Positions 28,544-40,224 of a stretch of 64,000 nucleotides of DNA are shown here, piece after piece. Source of the stretch: Panorpa germanica. Its lineage: Eukaryota; Arthropoda; Insecta; Mecoptera; Panorpidae. The notes under the pieces were generated by a model. It worked only from the letters and a program-made list of their open reading frames with translations. It was not told the origin of the DNA and searched no databases. Both the position numbers and the translations under genes were made by a program. Positions within the stretch are counted from its first letter, which is position 1. Each line of letters starts with the position of its first letter. The DNA lies in contig OY783220.1 of the NCBI GenBank assembly GCA_963678705.1, positions 13,537,001 to 13,601,000 on the forward strand. Direction: 5' to 3'.

Positions 28544-29564
28544 CTGTAGAAGAAATCCACTGTTTTCTAACTGTCAAGAATAATATTTCATTGAAGTAAA
28601 ATAGTTTTAATGCGTGTTTAAAATTTTCTTACTGAAGCTAACACGTAGCTATGCAAGCTGGAACATGTTTGCCGTGAAAAAAAAATGGCGACCATGAATT
28701 GCGCAATTAGCTAATATTAATTTCACGAAAAATCATATTTTAAATAAAAACCATAATGTTTCTTAATTACTAATCGATAATACATTAGTAAATGAATATG
28801 TTTTGCAAAAATTTGAGGTCTAAAAAGTAAATTTAAATTTTTAATAATATTTTTCGTGGAATTAATACAAGAACTATATGTACCCTTTGACACACGCCAC
28901 ACTACTGATTTAAAGGCGAGAAAACATATTTGGTATTAGCAATTAAAAATGGCGGGGGGTCATCTCCAATTGTTCATAGAAATTATAAAGTGCAGCACGA
29001 TAGACAAGTTGAAACTTGATTAGAAAAGTCACAAAGTAGATATTTATAGATGGATCATTTCAAATATATTATTCGATTATTTTTTAGCACTCTCGTATTT
29101 TTTCAGACAGTAAAATTATTTTAAAAACTTTATAAATTTTATTTTAAATTGACCATCTATAATATACATGATCTGTCAACACTAAGCCCTACGTCAAGTC
29201 AACAACATTGCAACTCTAAAATTTTCCTCATCAACACGCTGTGTAAATCCGGTGCGCGTAGATGTGACGGGGTACGGGAGGAGAGGGGACATTTGTTTAA
29301 ATTAGAGCATGCGGTCATTGTACCAACCTTCAGGTGTTTATTTTTAATGGTCTTTTAATTTTAAAATATAATTATTTTTTACGCGCCAAATTTAAATTTA
29401 AATATTTATTATTTTTTATACAAAGCATGTATTTAATTAATAATAAAATTATTCTTTATACTAAAATTTAATGAATAAAAATATAAAGATGTATTTTTAC
29501 ATGATCTACCTTAAATAAATTTAATAAATAAATTAAGTAAATAAATTTAGTATCAGTTCTTACT
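28544..29564. other. GPCR intron 1, no feature
   Basis: Only short chance ORFs (for example 29,149-29,358). Confidence 0.45.
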
Positions 29565-29708
29565 GTGACTAGATACAATTGATTTCGTCGGTAAACAATT
29601 GTGACTAGATATAAATGATTTCTCGCGGGGAATTAAAACAGCTGAAGGAAATTGTGACTAGATACATTTGATTGTATCTAAAGGAAATTGTTACTGGATA
29701 CAATTAAT
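29565..29708 (+). repeat. Four irregular copies of a ~24-bp motif
   Basis: Variants of ATTGTGACTAGATACAATTG recur at about 29,569, 29,598, 29,650 and 29,688, with spacers of differing sequence. Confidence 0.7.
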
Positions 29709-29798
29709 TTTGTAAAAAGTTAATTCGCCTCTGGTCACCAGTAAACTACCTTAATGCCAGTAAGACTTCCAAAATAATACATTTTAAAAAATATGTTA

Positions 29799-30515
29799 TT
29801 AAGGGGGGAGTAAGGTTTCAACTTTTTTTTTTAATTTATTTACATTATTGTACAACATATTAAGTTTATTGTGTAAAAATTTGAAGTCGGTTGGAGTAAA
29901 ACTGTCGGAGATATAGAGTTTTAAATCTTCACCTCTCTGGTCTGCTTTCGTGTTCCTTTGAAACTTTTAAATGCGGTTTCTCACACATAGTTTTTTCAGA
30001 GTCGGTGTCCTCTCTAGCTCAAAATCTACTGGACCGATTCTTTTGAAATTTTGCACACTCTTTCTTTACATAAATGCCGAGGTAACGCTGTCGACTTTCT
30101 TTTAATTTTTTAATTTTAACGTATTTTAAAATTACAAAGTTTCTAATTTTTTTCATGAAAAATTGGTATTTTGACTTTAAAGTTCTGTAAAAAATTGAAA
30201 AATCAATAAAAAAATAAAAACTCGACAGCGTTACCTGCAGAAATTTATCAACTAATGAAATCATTTTAGTTTTTCAATTTTAGAAAATCTAGTGATGAGT
30301 TATGAGTGGCACCGCAATGTTACTTTTTTTTGTGACGTCTGTGGAGATTCGCTGTCATTGCCTCATTTTTTGATATTTATTTATGAAAATTTCACAAAGT
30401 ATTCTTCAAATGTCATTTTATCATGTAGCAATTATAGAAATAATTATATATTAACTGTGTCGTCAAAAAACATTATCGAAAATATGCTTCTTTTTTATCG
30501 TTTTGACCTCACGTA
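29799..30515 (+). mobile_element. MITE-A copy 4
   Basis: Starts TTAAGGGGGGAGTAAGG and ends near ATCGTTTTGACCTCACG. It contains the internal arms AGGTAACGCTGTCGA and CTCGACAGCGTTACCT. The short conserved ORF-like stretch lies at 30,292-30,516. Confidence 0.9.
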
Positions 30516-30753
30516 AGTTTAAAATATACTATGACAACGTTATTAATTATTTTTTTAATTCACTTTTTGATACTTGAAAAATTTCAATACAGTAATGCCA
30601 TCTCGTGAAAGCCCATAAAACTAACTTTCATAAATAGCGCAATTAAGAAGTAATTGCTGCTCTAAAAATAGCGAAATGTTTTTATTCGTAACATGTCCCA
30701 ACATGTGTTATTTTGCGTTTTACGATGCTCATAATTACGTAACGCTATAGAGC

Positions 30754-30774
30754 GAGAGAGAGAGAGAGAGAGAG
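30754..30774 (+). repeat. (GA)n microsatellite
   Basis: About ten GA units, 300 bp upstream of GPCR exon 2. Confidence 0.95.
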
Positions 30775-31075
30775 ATAAAGTAAAACGCGTGGTTTCAAGA
30801 GAAAGAATCTAATTACCTCACCACCCCCTGTTACTCGGAAATGTGGAAATAGATACAAGAAATATATTGAAATAATTGAACATACCGATTCAATAAACTG
30901 CTCTTTTAGGAAACTTTATTCCCACGTGAAGTTATTTTTAGAAATTCCATTTAATAAATGGATACACTACATTAAAAATAACCTAACATCAAAGAAGATT
31001 TCCTAATGACCCGATTATGATTTGGAAAGTTATTTCTTGAAATATATTTTAACTGTGATTTATTTGTTGTTCCAG

Positions 31076-33076
31076 GTGGCCACAGCAAACAACCTGCTGC
31101 TGCTCCACCTCAGCGTGGTGGACTCTCTGCTGTGTACATTGTTTCTGATATTCTCGGCACCAGGTTTGCTTCGATCGGGATGGTTAACTGCAGGGTTTCC
31201 TTGCTCCCTTCACGGATTCCTTCTTACTTTGTTGCACCCCATGGCATTATGGACTCTCTGCGGGTTAAATTGTGACAGATTCTATGCTATATCAGCCCCC
31301 CTGCACTACGGGGCTCTCGTTAGCACAAAAAAGGTAATGCTACATCAATAGATTGCATACAGACCATAGTGGATTGGATTTTATTTCATGTGTTACTCAG
31401 GTTGCAGTCGGACTAGGCTGTGGGTGGTTGATAGCGATCGCGCTGTGCATTCCACCGCTGTTTGCAGTTGCTCCTATTAGTTACAACCCAGGAATCGGCG
31501 CATGTGCGCCAAACTTTTCAATGGGAGATGGGGCCATTTGGTACGCTGCCATTTACACCCTGATTACGCTTCTGTGTCCCGCTCTGCTGATAGCAGGTTG
31601 CAACTTAAAGGTAAACAAACTTTCGTTTATTAATTTATTGCGAATTACTTTTTATAAATTGTTTTTGTTATTCAGGTTTTGATGATTGCTCGGTACCACC
31701 GCCATCGAATCGCTTCTGCTATTTATGAAGTAACTCTCTCGGCGCAGGTGACTATAACTCATCAAAGAAACCCATTCTTCGTTCCAACAGTGACCGCTCC
31801 AAGTGCTGGTGGGCCTAAATTTAGAGCCAGGAGTCCTATTTCCACAGTTTTGCAACTTCTGGGTTCTTTCTTTATTCTTTACTTCCCGTATTACATTGTT
31901 ATTGTCTGGGAATCGTTGAGCTCGTTCTACCAGGAAATCAACGTACAGGAATCGAAGCTCCACAGCCATTTTGTGACCATTGCATCCACGTTAATCACTT
32001 GTTCTCCTCCAGTAAATGGCCTGTTGTACGGTCTTAAAAGTAAAATAATGCGAAAAACATTCCAGAACTATTGGCGTAAGCAAATGTCTAAAAGTGAGGT
32101 TATACACGAAATTCAAGCGAGAACGCCGTCTACATGCGGTTCTAGGCGACCTTCACTCACTCCTCTAGGGATGTTGGGACGCCCTTGCCTTCAAAGAAGG
32201 CTCTCCGAAGCTTTGATTGATGTTACCAGGAGTAATACTAGTCCCTCTAAGCAGCCCATGAAGAGAATTGCTTCAGAATTATCCTGGCGCACTAATACGC
32301 CATTTGGTTGCTTGGACAGTCCTAGTACGACGCCTAAGATTCCACGCATTCCGCACACAGCTAGCTGCAATACTCTTCAGGTGCCAACCCACGAAGATGG
32401 TGAGGTTGCTACCATTGCGGACGAAGAGATTTACATGTCTTTGAAATCTTCCTTCCGTAACATGCCGAAGAATCCGAGAGCGAAGGCTCCCGTTCCGATT
32501 CCTCGGACAAGCATCAGTACGACCAATCTGTTGCTCCAGCGAGTGTTCGGGCTGGAGTCTGATAGCAGCGCAAAGCGCGCATGCGCGATTAAGACCGTCT
32601 TGGACTCCACACCACGGAGATCTCCACGAATCCTCATAACCAGAGCGTTCTCCGAAGAAAGCGACAAATCGCCGTCGCTACCTAGCTCGCCCGCTAAAGA
32701 TAACATCCACAGGAAGTATTCATCATCTAGTACTCTCCTAGAACGGAAATGGAAGGTGTTACGATACTCCGAAGATGTCGCTACCGGAAGTGATAGTGAT
32801 AGCGATAATATACGAAAACCAGAGTCTATAAGCAACGAGTCCACAAACTCGGAGTCCAGCGGGAGGCGGTACAGCTCGCTGGAAGACAGAGGTAGTTTTA
32901 GAAGCTCTGAAGCTGAAAGTGACATTCCACCTGAAGAACAACTTTTACTGTCATGGCCGACAGCGAAACGGAAATTAAAAAATAAAACGCATGCACAAGT
33001 TAACGGAACCTCGAGATCGCTTCTGAAGACTACCATCGCTGGAATAGAGATGGGGAACCAGGAAGCCATATTGTAA
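31076..33076 (+). CDS. Orphan rhodopsin-family GPCR, exons 2-4 (TM2 to C-terminus)
   Basis: Exons are 31,076-31,333, 31,401-31,610 and 31,676-33,076. All junctions are phase 0, giving 655 residues with exon 1. Visible landmarks: TM2 NLLLLHLSVVDSLLC; the TM3 cysteine in FPCSLHG paired with a cysteine in ECL2 (IGACAPNF); an E/DRY variant CDRFYA; TM4 GLGCGWLIAIALCIPPLF; TM5 WYAAIYTLITLLCPALLIAG; TM6 FFILYFPYYIVIVWE (no CWxP tryptophan); TM7 ending PPVNGLLYG in place of NPxxY. A C-terminal tail of more than 320 residues is rich in Ser, Arg and Pro and includes SDSDSD, suggesting phosphorylation or arrestin control. The layout and motifs resemble the GPR161/GPR52-like insect orphans; no ligand can be read from sequence. 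The stop is TAA at 33,074-33,076. Antisense ORFs here are shadows. Confidence 0.9.
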
Positions 33077-33091
33077 AATCATCGTTTATCT

Positions 33092-33097
33092 AAATAA
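33092..33097 (+). terminator. Polyadenylation signal of the GPCR gene
   Basis: AATAAA 16 bp after the stop codon; a second AATAAA lies near 33,330. Confidence 0.55.
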
Positions 33098-35969
33098 ACT
33101 AAGTTGTGCATATTATTATTGTACTTTTATGATCATTCTAAGCTGCGTATCCACCAGACATTATAACACTTTGACTAAACGTTAGTGAACGGTAGGTAAT
33201 AATGCATAAACTACGTCTCCACTAAAAAAGTTCGAGCAGCGTTTGTTAGTAATCATTTTTTAACATCAATGTCCAATGCAAATCATGTATAGGATTTAAA
33301 TTTGAATTTTCTAGAGACAGTAATCTTGAAAATAAAGTTGTAATCAATTTTTTTTGTTTATCTTGAAAACCATAACTATTACAGAAATTTTGTTAAGAGC
33401 TTTTTTGTAGATATTAAAATTACCTACAACTTTTCTTAATAACTTTTTGTTGTAACTTTTATAATAAAAAAGTTATATGCTAAATGATATACATTCCTGC
33501 TCGGTCTAAATACGGTGTAATGTGTTCAACTTTCTCCCGCTTGGTGGATGCACAGCTTTTTGTAGGTGCTAATGTTAGTGTCATAAAATTTAAAGATCGT
33601 TATTATACTCGTCGTGTAAACTGTATTAGAGATTCTAGTCATCCCCTGTCACTTTCTACCCCCGAGCATTTAATAGACAATTTAGTTAAGTAAATATAAT
33701 TATTAGGTTTTAAACAATGTGACATTATTTATACTTTATTTAAATAATAAATAGAAGAATTCCTGCTTAACACATTTACGTATTTGTGTGATTTATTTAA
33801 CATAAACAAAATTACCTACTCCTTTACTTACATTAAATATTTTAGGTTAATATAATGTAAAGTTACATAAGAAAATTTCCGAAGTTAATAAAGTCAGAAA
33901 TAATATTTCTGCATGGTATGTAGACTACTATTAAATTAATACATTAGATGAAGATTTTAAATGTATTTGTACGTAACGTTAGGTAAATAATATTACGTTA
34001 AATAATACATAAATTTACGTGTTGTGTTTAGCAGGATATTTTCTGCATTAACCTCTAGAAATGTTTAACAAGTGCACCGAGCCAACAAATTGTGATTTTT
34101 TTTATGATTATAATTATAAATAATTACTTACCCTAAACAAATATCATATATGAACAGTTAATATTATAAAATATTTAAAAAAGTAGTTAATTGTTACATA
34201 AGTGTTAAATGATTTAAAAAATATTATGTGTATGTGAAATTAAAGGAGCGTGTTCACTAGTGCAACATCTTATGCTAATTGTTGAACCAGTGTAGACGTT
34301 CCTTTACGATAATTATATAAGATTCAGAGTATATGTCCAAATGCTTAGATTACAGATAAGATATCGTGTATTAAAGATGTTATTATTTATTTTAGCTATT
34401 TTATTTGTGTTAAATTTATTATTGGTTATGTTCGATACAGAACTGTGGGCGCTTACCTCTAGAAACCCTCAAAATAGGTGTGATTTTTAAATGTAATTAC
34501 TATTTTACTGCTTACTAAAATACTTTCAAGTCTTTCGAGGCTATAGTTCAACTGGGTGTGATACAACGTACAACTTCATTTCAATACACCCTGTGCAAAC
34601 AAATATTTTTTATTTTAAAAATAAGTAATATATATTTCTTATTGTAACAAAACCCAAATGGAACATTTTTAAAGTTCATTATATACGTATATACATATAT
34701 ATATATATTTATAAAACATATCATAAACAATATTTTTGTACCCAAAATATTTTTAAAATGCAAATTTATCGCGTGGTACAATCGCATTTGCGTTCCGATA
34801 TTGCGTATGTAATTTTAAAAATGGAACAACTATGTAAAACAAATAGATAATAGCCTATGATAAATCAATGGCTTTTCAATTTAAATGCAAGTATTTTTAT
34901 TTTGTTTGCCATAGTATAACTAATCTATTATTATCTATAGCTACTAAACCGTACCTTCCTACAATTCTCTAAAAGTAACCTTTTTTTAATTATCCTAAAA
35001 ATCATATGGGTTTGTTTCCAGCATAAATAAATTTGTTGGCAACCCGGTTTGAATCCTAAATATTTTCATAATTATAATAAAAGATTTATGTGATGTACTA
35101 TGAATAAAATAAATGTCAATATCTAGTTTAAGATGTACTGTAATTCATATAAGTGTTATTCTAAGAAAATGTGCAAAGACAAAGACCAAAAAAAGCTAAT
35201 AGATAGTTGTCTATTGTTTGGTTCAGCGTAGATGGCAGCACTCGTAGCTCTTAAAATTACATATTATTTATTATATTTTAAATCAGTATTAATTAAACGA
35301 TTTATATAATTGTGATTTTTAATTAGACATTATTAAATGTTTAGTTGTTATGTATGAAAATGTAGAATGTTGTGAATATTAAAGATAAAGTAATTAGGAA
35401 TTTATTGTGTATATATGGACTGGCCCGAATTAAACAGTCTTAGGATCTCTCACATTGGAACAGACTAACTTTTTCTCTAGATGAATAGTAACATAAACTC
35501 CAATACACTCTCCTGAAGGAATCAGCATCTCAAGTAGTCGGTTCTAGTGTGAGAGCAGTCTTACTTGTATTGTAATTCATGTGAAATAAAATATTCATGT
35601 TTCAACAATGTTTTTTGATGTTTTTAATTTCATAGTTAGTGAATTAATTTTCTTTTTCTTCTGAATTTTGAATTCCTTATTTTCCGGTGTTCAGATATTT
35701 TAAGATAGTTTTTGACTGGATGCATTTAATGCAGGATTTCAATAAAACTGTTTTTAATTATTCATTAATTAAATACAAATCATATAAGTGTAATTATTTT
35801 AAAATTGATCACGCTGTTTTTATAAAAAACGAAATCAAAATTTTGTAAATTTAAACACGGGCTCTTATGGACTTATCTTATTTTCGTAGTGCAGTAAGAT
35901 ATACTTTTAATACCTCTTAAAATATTTGTATCCAACCAGATCACTTGACAACCAGTTATTTTTTGCTGT
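33098..35969. other. Intergenic region
   Basis: AT-rich. The ORFs at 33,484-33,693 and 34,581-34,787 lack splice context or recognisable features. No repeat family identified. Confidence 0.5.
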
Positions 35970-36455
35970 TTACTTACTTTTAATTTGATCGTAAAGAGAA
36001 AACGCTGTCACCATCACATGGGTTTCAACAAATTTACGTTCTTTACATTCGGCTTTATTTTTATTTGCGCTGTAGCCGACATATTTATTACGGATTAAAC
36101 CATTGCAATTATTTATATTACATAAGAATTTGATTTTGGTGTACCATGAGACAAAAAAGGTTTGCAGACACTGATGTAAATTAATGCATAACAGAAACTG
36201 TCTGCAATGCAGATTGCTAATTGCATCATACATATCTTTATTACTGTCATTTGCTCCACCACGGGGCGGTAAGCTCGCACAAGCAAAAAATATAAAAAAT
36301 GTATAATCACTTCCACGGAGAAATCGCAAAACTCCAGCTACGCAAAAAATAAACGAACAAAAACCACAACCAGCTGATTCGATTACTGTACAGTCACAGC
36401 GGTTTTGTATAGGTGCTGCAGAGTGCAGGGGACGTAGTGAACCCGCCACGGTCAT
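35970..36455 (-). CDS. Unidentified 161-codon ORF upstream of the GGT 5' exon
   Basis: Open from an ATG at 36,453-36,455 (MTVAGSLRPLHSAAPIQNRC). It is cysteine-rich, with hydrophobic stretches (CSFIFCVAGVLRFL and FFIFFACASLPP). Its length is notable for such AT-rich DNA and its 5' end is the most GC-rich part, next to the probable GGT promoter. I recognise no family, and the C-terminal part has ordinary AT-rich composition. It may be a chance ORF in a GC-richer promoter region or a divergent gene. Confidence 0.2.
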   Translation of the reverse strand: MTVAGSLRPLHSAAPIQNRCDCTVIESAGCGFCSFIFCVAGVLRFLRGSDYTFFIFFACASLPPRGGANDSNKDMYDAISNLHCRQFLLCINLHQCLQTFFVSWYTKIKFLCNINNCNGLIRNKYVGYSANKNKAECKERKFVETHVMVTAFSLYDQIKSK

Positions 36456-36513
36456 GGTGATACTTCTCGTTGGAACGAGTTCGAGTATAAAACAATTAAC
36501 TTCAATGAAATCT

Positions 36514-36699
36514 CGCTCAGTTTAAAAAAAATCAACGATTCGTCGCGACCGTGGGTTGTGCCCTTTATTACGATCCTCTAGCATCGGTACCGGTGTGTTT
36601 TACGTCGATCTAATTCGCTATCGGTGCACCAGGAGGTTTTCTTATCAACTGATATAGTAGTGGTTCTTTATTTAAACAATTTGAGTAACTATACTGCAG
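36514..36699 (+). promoter_or_regulatory. Probable promoter and noncoding first exon of the GGT gene
   Basis: A TCAGT initiator-like site near 36,514 follows a moderately GC-rich stretch. The sequence then runs without a useful ATG to a strong donor, CTGCAG|GTATGT, at 36,699/36,700. The next acceptor-preceded coding start on this strand is at 42,394-42,414, so this fits as a 5' UTR exon of GGT. Exon linkage is inferred. Confidence 0.35.
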
Positions 36700-36700
36700 G

Positions 36701-37479
36701 TATGTCATATTTATTAACACACCACTGTTGTATGTTGATCAAAGTGCCGCGTTTTTTTTTATCCTTCTATCGCTAGGTCCCTAGGACAAGTAAAAAAGCA
36801 TAGCATATACTATATTTGCTGAAAGAAATTTGTACTTAAATACCTTTAATGTAGTCTGATGTAGATATGTAATGGTACGCTTATGTGTTTTTAGTTTTAT
36901 CATTGTTCAAAAGTTCGTGATTGTTATCACATGCTCGACAACTCAATAGACCCGTCGTCCTTGACTTTTATTTGACCAAATCAAAATTTAAATACCCTTT
37001 TCAACCGGTTCTCAAATACGCGGACTGTGCCCTGTATATTCAGAGCATCTACTCACTGTAGAATTAAACGTACAATTCATTTGTAACAGTTTATATTTCG
37101 TGGTTGTTAGATTCCTTGCTGTATTAATTACAATCGACACGAATGGCCGTACTTACATACAAATATTTGTCTTGTTTTCTTTACAGCTACACGTGTCGTT
37201 TGATATGCAATGCTCTGATTATGCAATGCTTTCTTTGTGTTGCGGTTATCTCGAAACTACTTTTTATGGACATACCATAACAACCAACAATTTATAAAAC
37301 TCTCTCGTTAATTTTACATCACCCTGTGATGATTCGTAAGTGGTGCTTTATAAATACAACACTATTTTAATAATAATTTTGTTTATTATATTTACATACA
37401 ATATGGATGCCGTCATTTTAATTTCTTTAAACTAAATAACACGTTCTTAGTGCAGTGTCACTACTTGTAAGTGAAAAAC
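36701..37479. other. Probable GGT 5' intron, no feature
   Basis: No exon or repeat seen. Confidence 0.4.
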
Positions 37480-38639
37480 AGTGTCATACTGCGCCTGATT
37501 TAACGGCAACTTATTCTACGCAACTCATATAAGTAAAATCTTATAAGTACAAATTCTAAAACTGAATATAATTTTCTTGAAAATCATTTTATATAATATC
37601 CGTAGTGCTATAAAATAATTAACTACTTCATTTGTTTTGTAATATCTTCAATATTTTAGAATTTATTCAATGTTTTAGATATTCATGGAGGTTTCTTTAA
37701 AACCAAAATAAATGTATTAATAAATATTAAAATAGAAGATGCAGTAATGCGAAACAACTCGAGTAGTCTGTTGTAGCGTGAGGCAGACCTTACCCATTAA
37801 GTGTTGTAGCGAACTGAGTGTCAAAATGTTTGTTCCTTCAGGAAATATACAGGCTTTTTTTCTTCCATGAGCCTACTTCCTCTAATGTTACTAGAATTTT
37901 CTTGTTTTAATTGTTCTTCTACATTTAAAAGCAACTCATCTAATTGCACGTTATCTTGTTTAAAGCCTGCATTTATTATCAATGACTAAACTAAAAATGA
38001 TTATTTCATGACGTTACAGAATCAGCTTCTAATGAATGAATGCAGTTGCATCCTTGGCTTGACAATGAGACTACAGAAGTCTAGAAATATTCAATGGAAT
38101 CATTATTAGCATTGGCTGTATTCAGTTGTGACGAACATAGTGCAACGGCCTGGATATTAGATAATATTGTTGTCTTATCGCTTGAGACAATGGACCGGTT
38201 TCTGAACTCGTAGTTATCGCAAAATTTAATTAACACATATCATGATTCATTTCATTTTTGATGTAGTCTTTCTTGCGTTCCTGTCCAAAACAAGAGCGGA
38301 CTGCGATTAGTATATTTACGCTGCGTAAATAATGTCATAAATAAATTTTAACACCCCCTTTTAGAAATTCATGGAGGTTTTTTTTCCTAAAAAAAAAGTT
38401 GATATTTTTAAAATATTTTGATGCAGTTACATCCGGTATGCTCTACAATAAAAAAACTGCTTCATTAGATTTGAAATACCCGCGCTTTTTTATGATTTAT
38501 TTAGGATATTAGAAATTCATGAAGATTTGTTGAACTCTCTACGCCTGATTTAATGGCAACTTGTTTTACACTAGTTATAAAAGTATACACTAATGGGTAA
38601 AATTAAAATACTAAAATATTAATTTATTTAAAATCGTTT

Positions 38640-40190
38640 TTTTCAATTATATGCAGTACGTTCTAAAATAAAGAACTGCTTCAACACATTTGAAATATCC
38701 ACGCGTTTTTAGGATTTATTTAGGTTTTCAAAAATTCATGGAAGTTTTTTTCTTAAAAAAAAAAGTTGATATTTTTAAAATATTTTGATGCAGTTATATC
38801 CGGTATGCTCTACAATAAAAAACTGCTTCATTAGATTTGAAATATCCGCGCGTTTTTAGGATTTATTTAGGATTTTAGAAATTCATGGAGGTTTTTTTCT
38901 TAAAAAAAAAGTTGATTTTTTTGAAATATTTTGATGCAGTTATATCCGGTATGCTCTACAATAAAAAACTGCTTCATTAGATTTGAAATATCCGCGCGTT
39001 TTTAGGATTTATTTAGGATTTTAGAAATTCATGGAGGTTTTTTTCTTAAAAAAAAAAGTTGATATTTTTGAAATATTTTGATGCAGTTATATCCGGTATG
39101 CTCTACAATAGAAAACTGCTTCATTAGATTTGAAATATCCGCGCGTTTTTAGGATTTATTTAGGATTTTAGAAATTCATGGAGGTTTTTTTCTTAAAAAA
39201 AAAAGTTGATATTTTTGAAATATTTTGATGCAGTTATATCCGGTATGCTCTACAATAAAAAACTGCTTCATTAGATTTGAAATATCCGCGCGTTTTTAGA
39301 ATTTATTTAGGATTTTAGAAATTTATGGAGGTTTTTTTCTTAAAAAAAAAAGTTGATATTTTTAAAATATTTTGATGCAGTTATATCCGGTACGCTCTAC
39401 AATAAAAAACTGCTTTATTAGATTTGAAATATCCGCGCGTTTTTAGGATTTATTTAGGATTTTAGAAATTCATGGAGGTTTTTTTCTTAAAAAAAAAAGT
39501 TGATATTTTTGAAATATTTTGATGCAGTTATATCCGGTATGCTCTACAATAAAAAACTGCTTCATTAGATTTGAAATATCCGCGCGTTTTTAGGATTTAT
39601 TTAGGATTTTAGAAATTCATGGAGGTTTTTTTCTTAAAAAAAAAAGTTGATATTTTTGAAATATTTTGATGCAGTTATATCCGGTATGCTCTACAATAAA
39701 AAACTGCTTCATTAGATTTGAAATATCCGCGCGTTTTTAGGATTTATTTAGGATTTTAGAAATTCATGGAGGTTTTTTTCTTAAAAAAAAAAGTTGATAT
39801 TTTTGAAATATTTTGATGCAGTTACATCCGGTATGCTCTACAATAAAAAACTGCTTCATTAGATTTGAAATATCCGCGCGTTTTTAGGATTTATTTAGGA
39901 TTTTAGAAATTCATGGACGTTTTTTTCTTAAAAAAAAAAGTTGATATTTTTTAAATATTTTGATGCAGTTACATCCGGTATGCTCTACAATAAAAAACTG
40001 CTTCATTAGATTTGAAATATCCGCGCGTTTTTAGGATTTATTTAGGATTTTAGAAATTCATGGACGTTTTTTTCTTAAAAAAAAAAGTTGATATTTTTTA
40101 AATATTTTGATGCAGTTACATCCGGTATGCTCTACAATAAAAAACTGCTCCATTACATTTTAAATATCCGTGTTTGTTTACGATTTATTC
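38640..40190 (+). repeat. Left arm: 147-bp tandem array
   Basis: Ten units with spacing 146-147 bp. Each has an A-tract (TTCTTAAAAAAAAAAGTTG), CCGGTATGCTCTAC, CTGCTTCATTAGATTTGAAA and CCGCGCGTTTTTAGG. Neighbouring units differ at only a few positions. Confidence 0.95.
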
Positions 40191-40224
40191 AATGTTTTAG
40201 TACTTAAAAAAGAACCTCCATGAA

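Noticed and set aside
32431-33069. 212-codon ORF antisense to the GPCR tail, plus 31,652-31,969 and 32,759-32,941
   Set aside because: Shadows of the plus-strand coding sequence, whose exon phases and TM motifs are clear.
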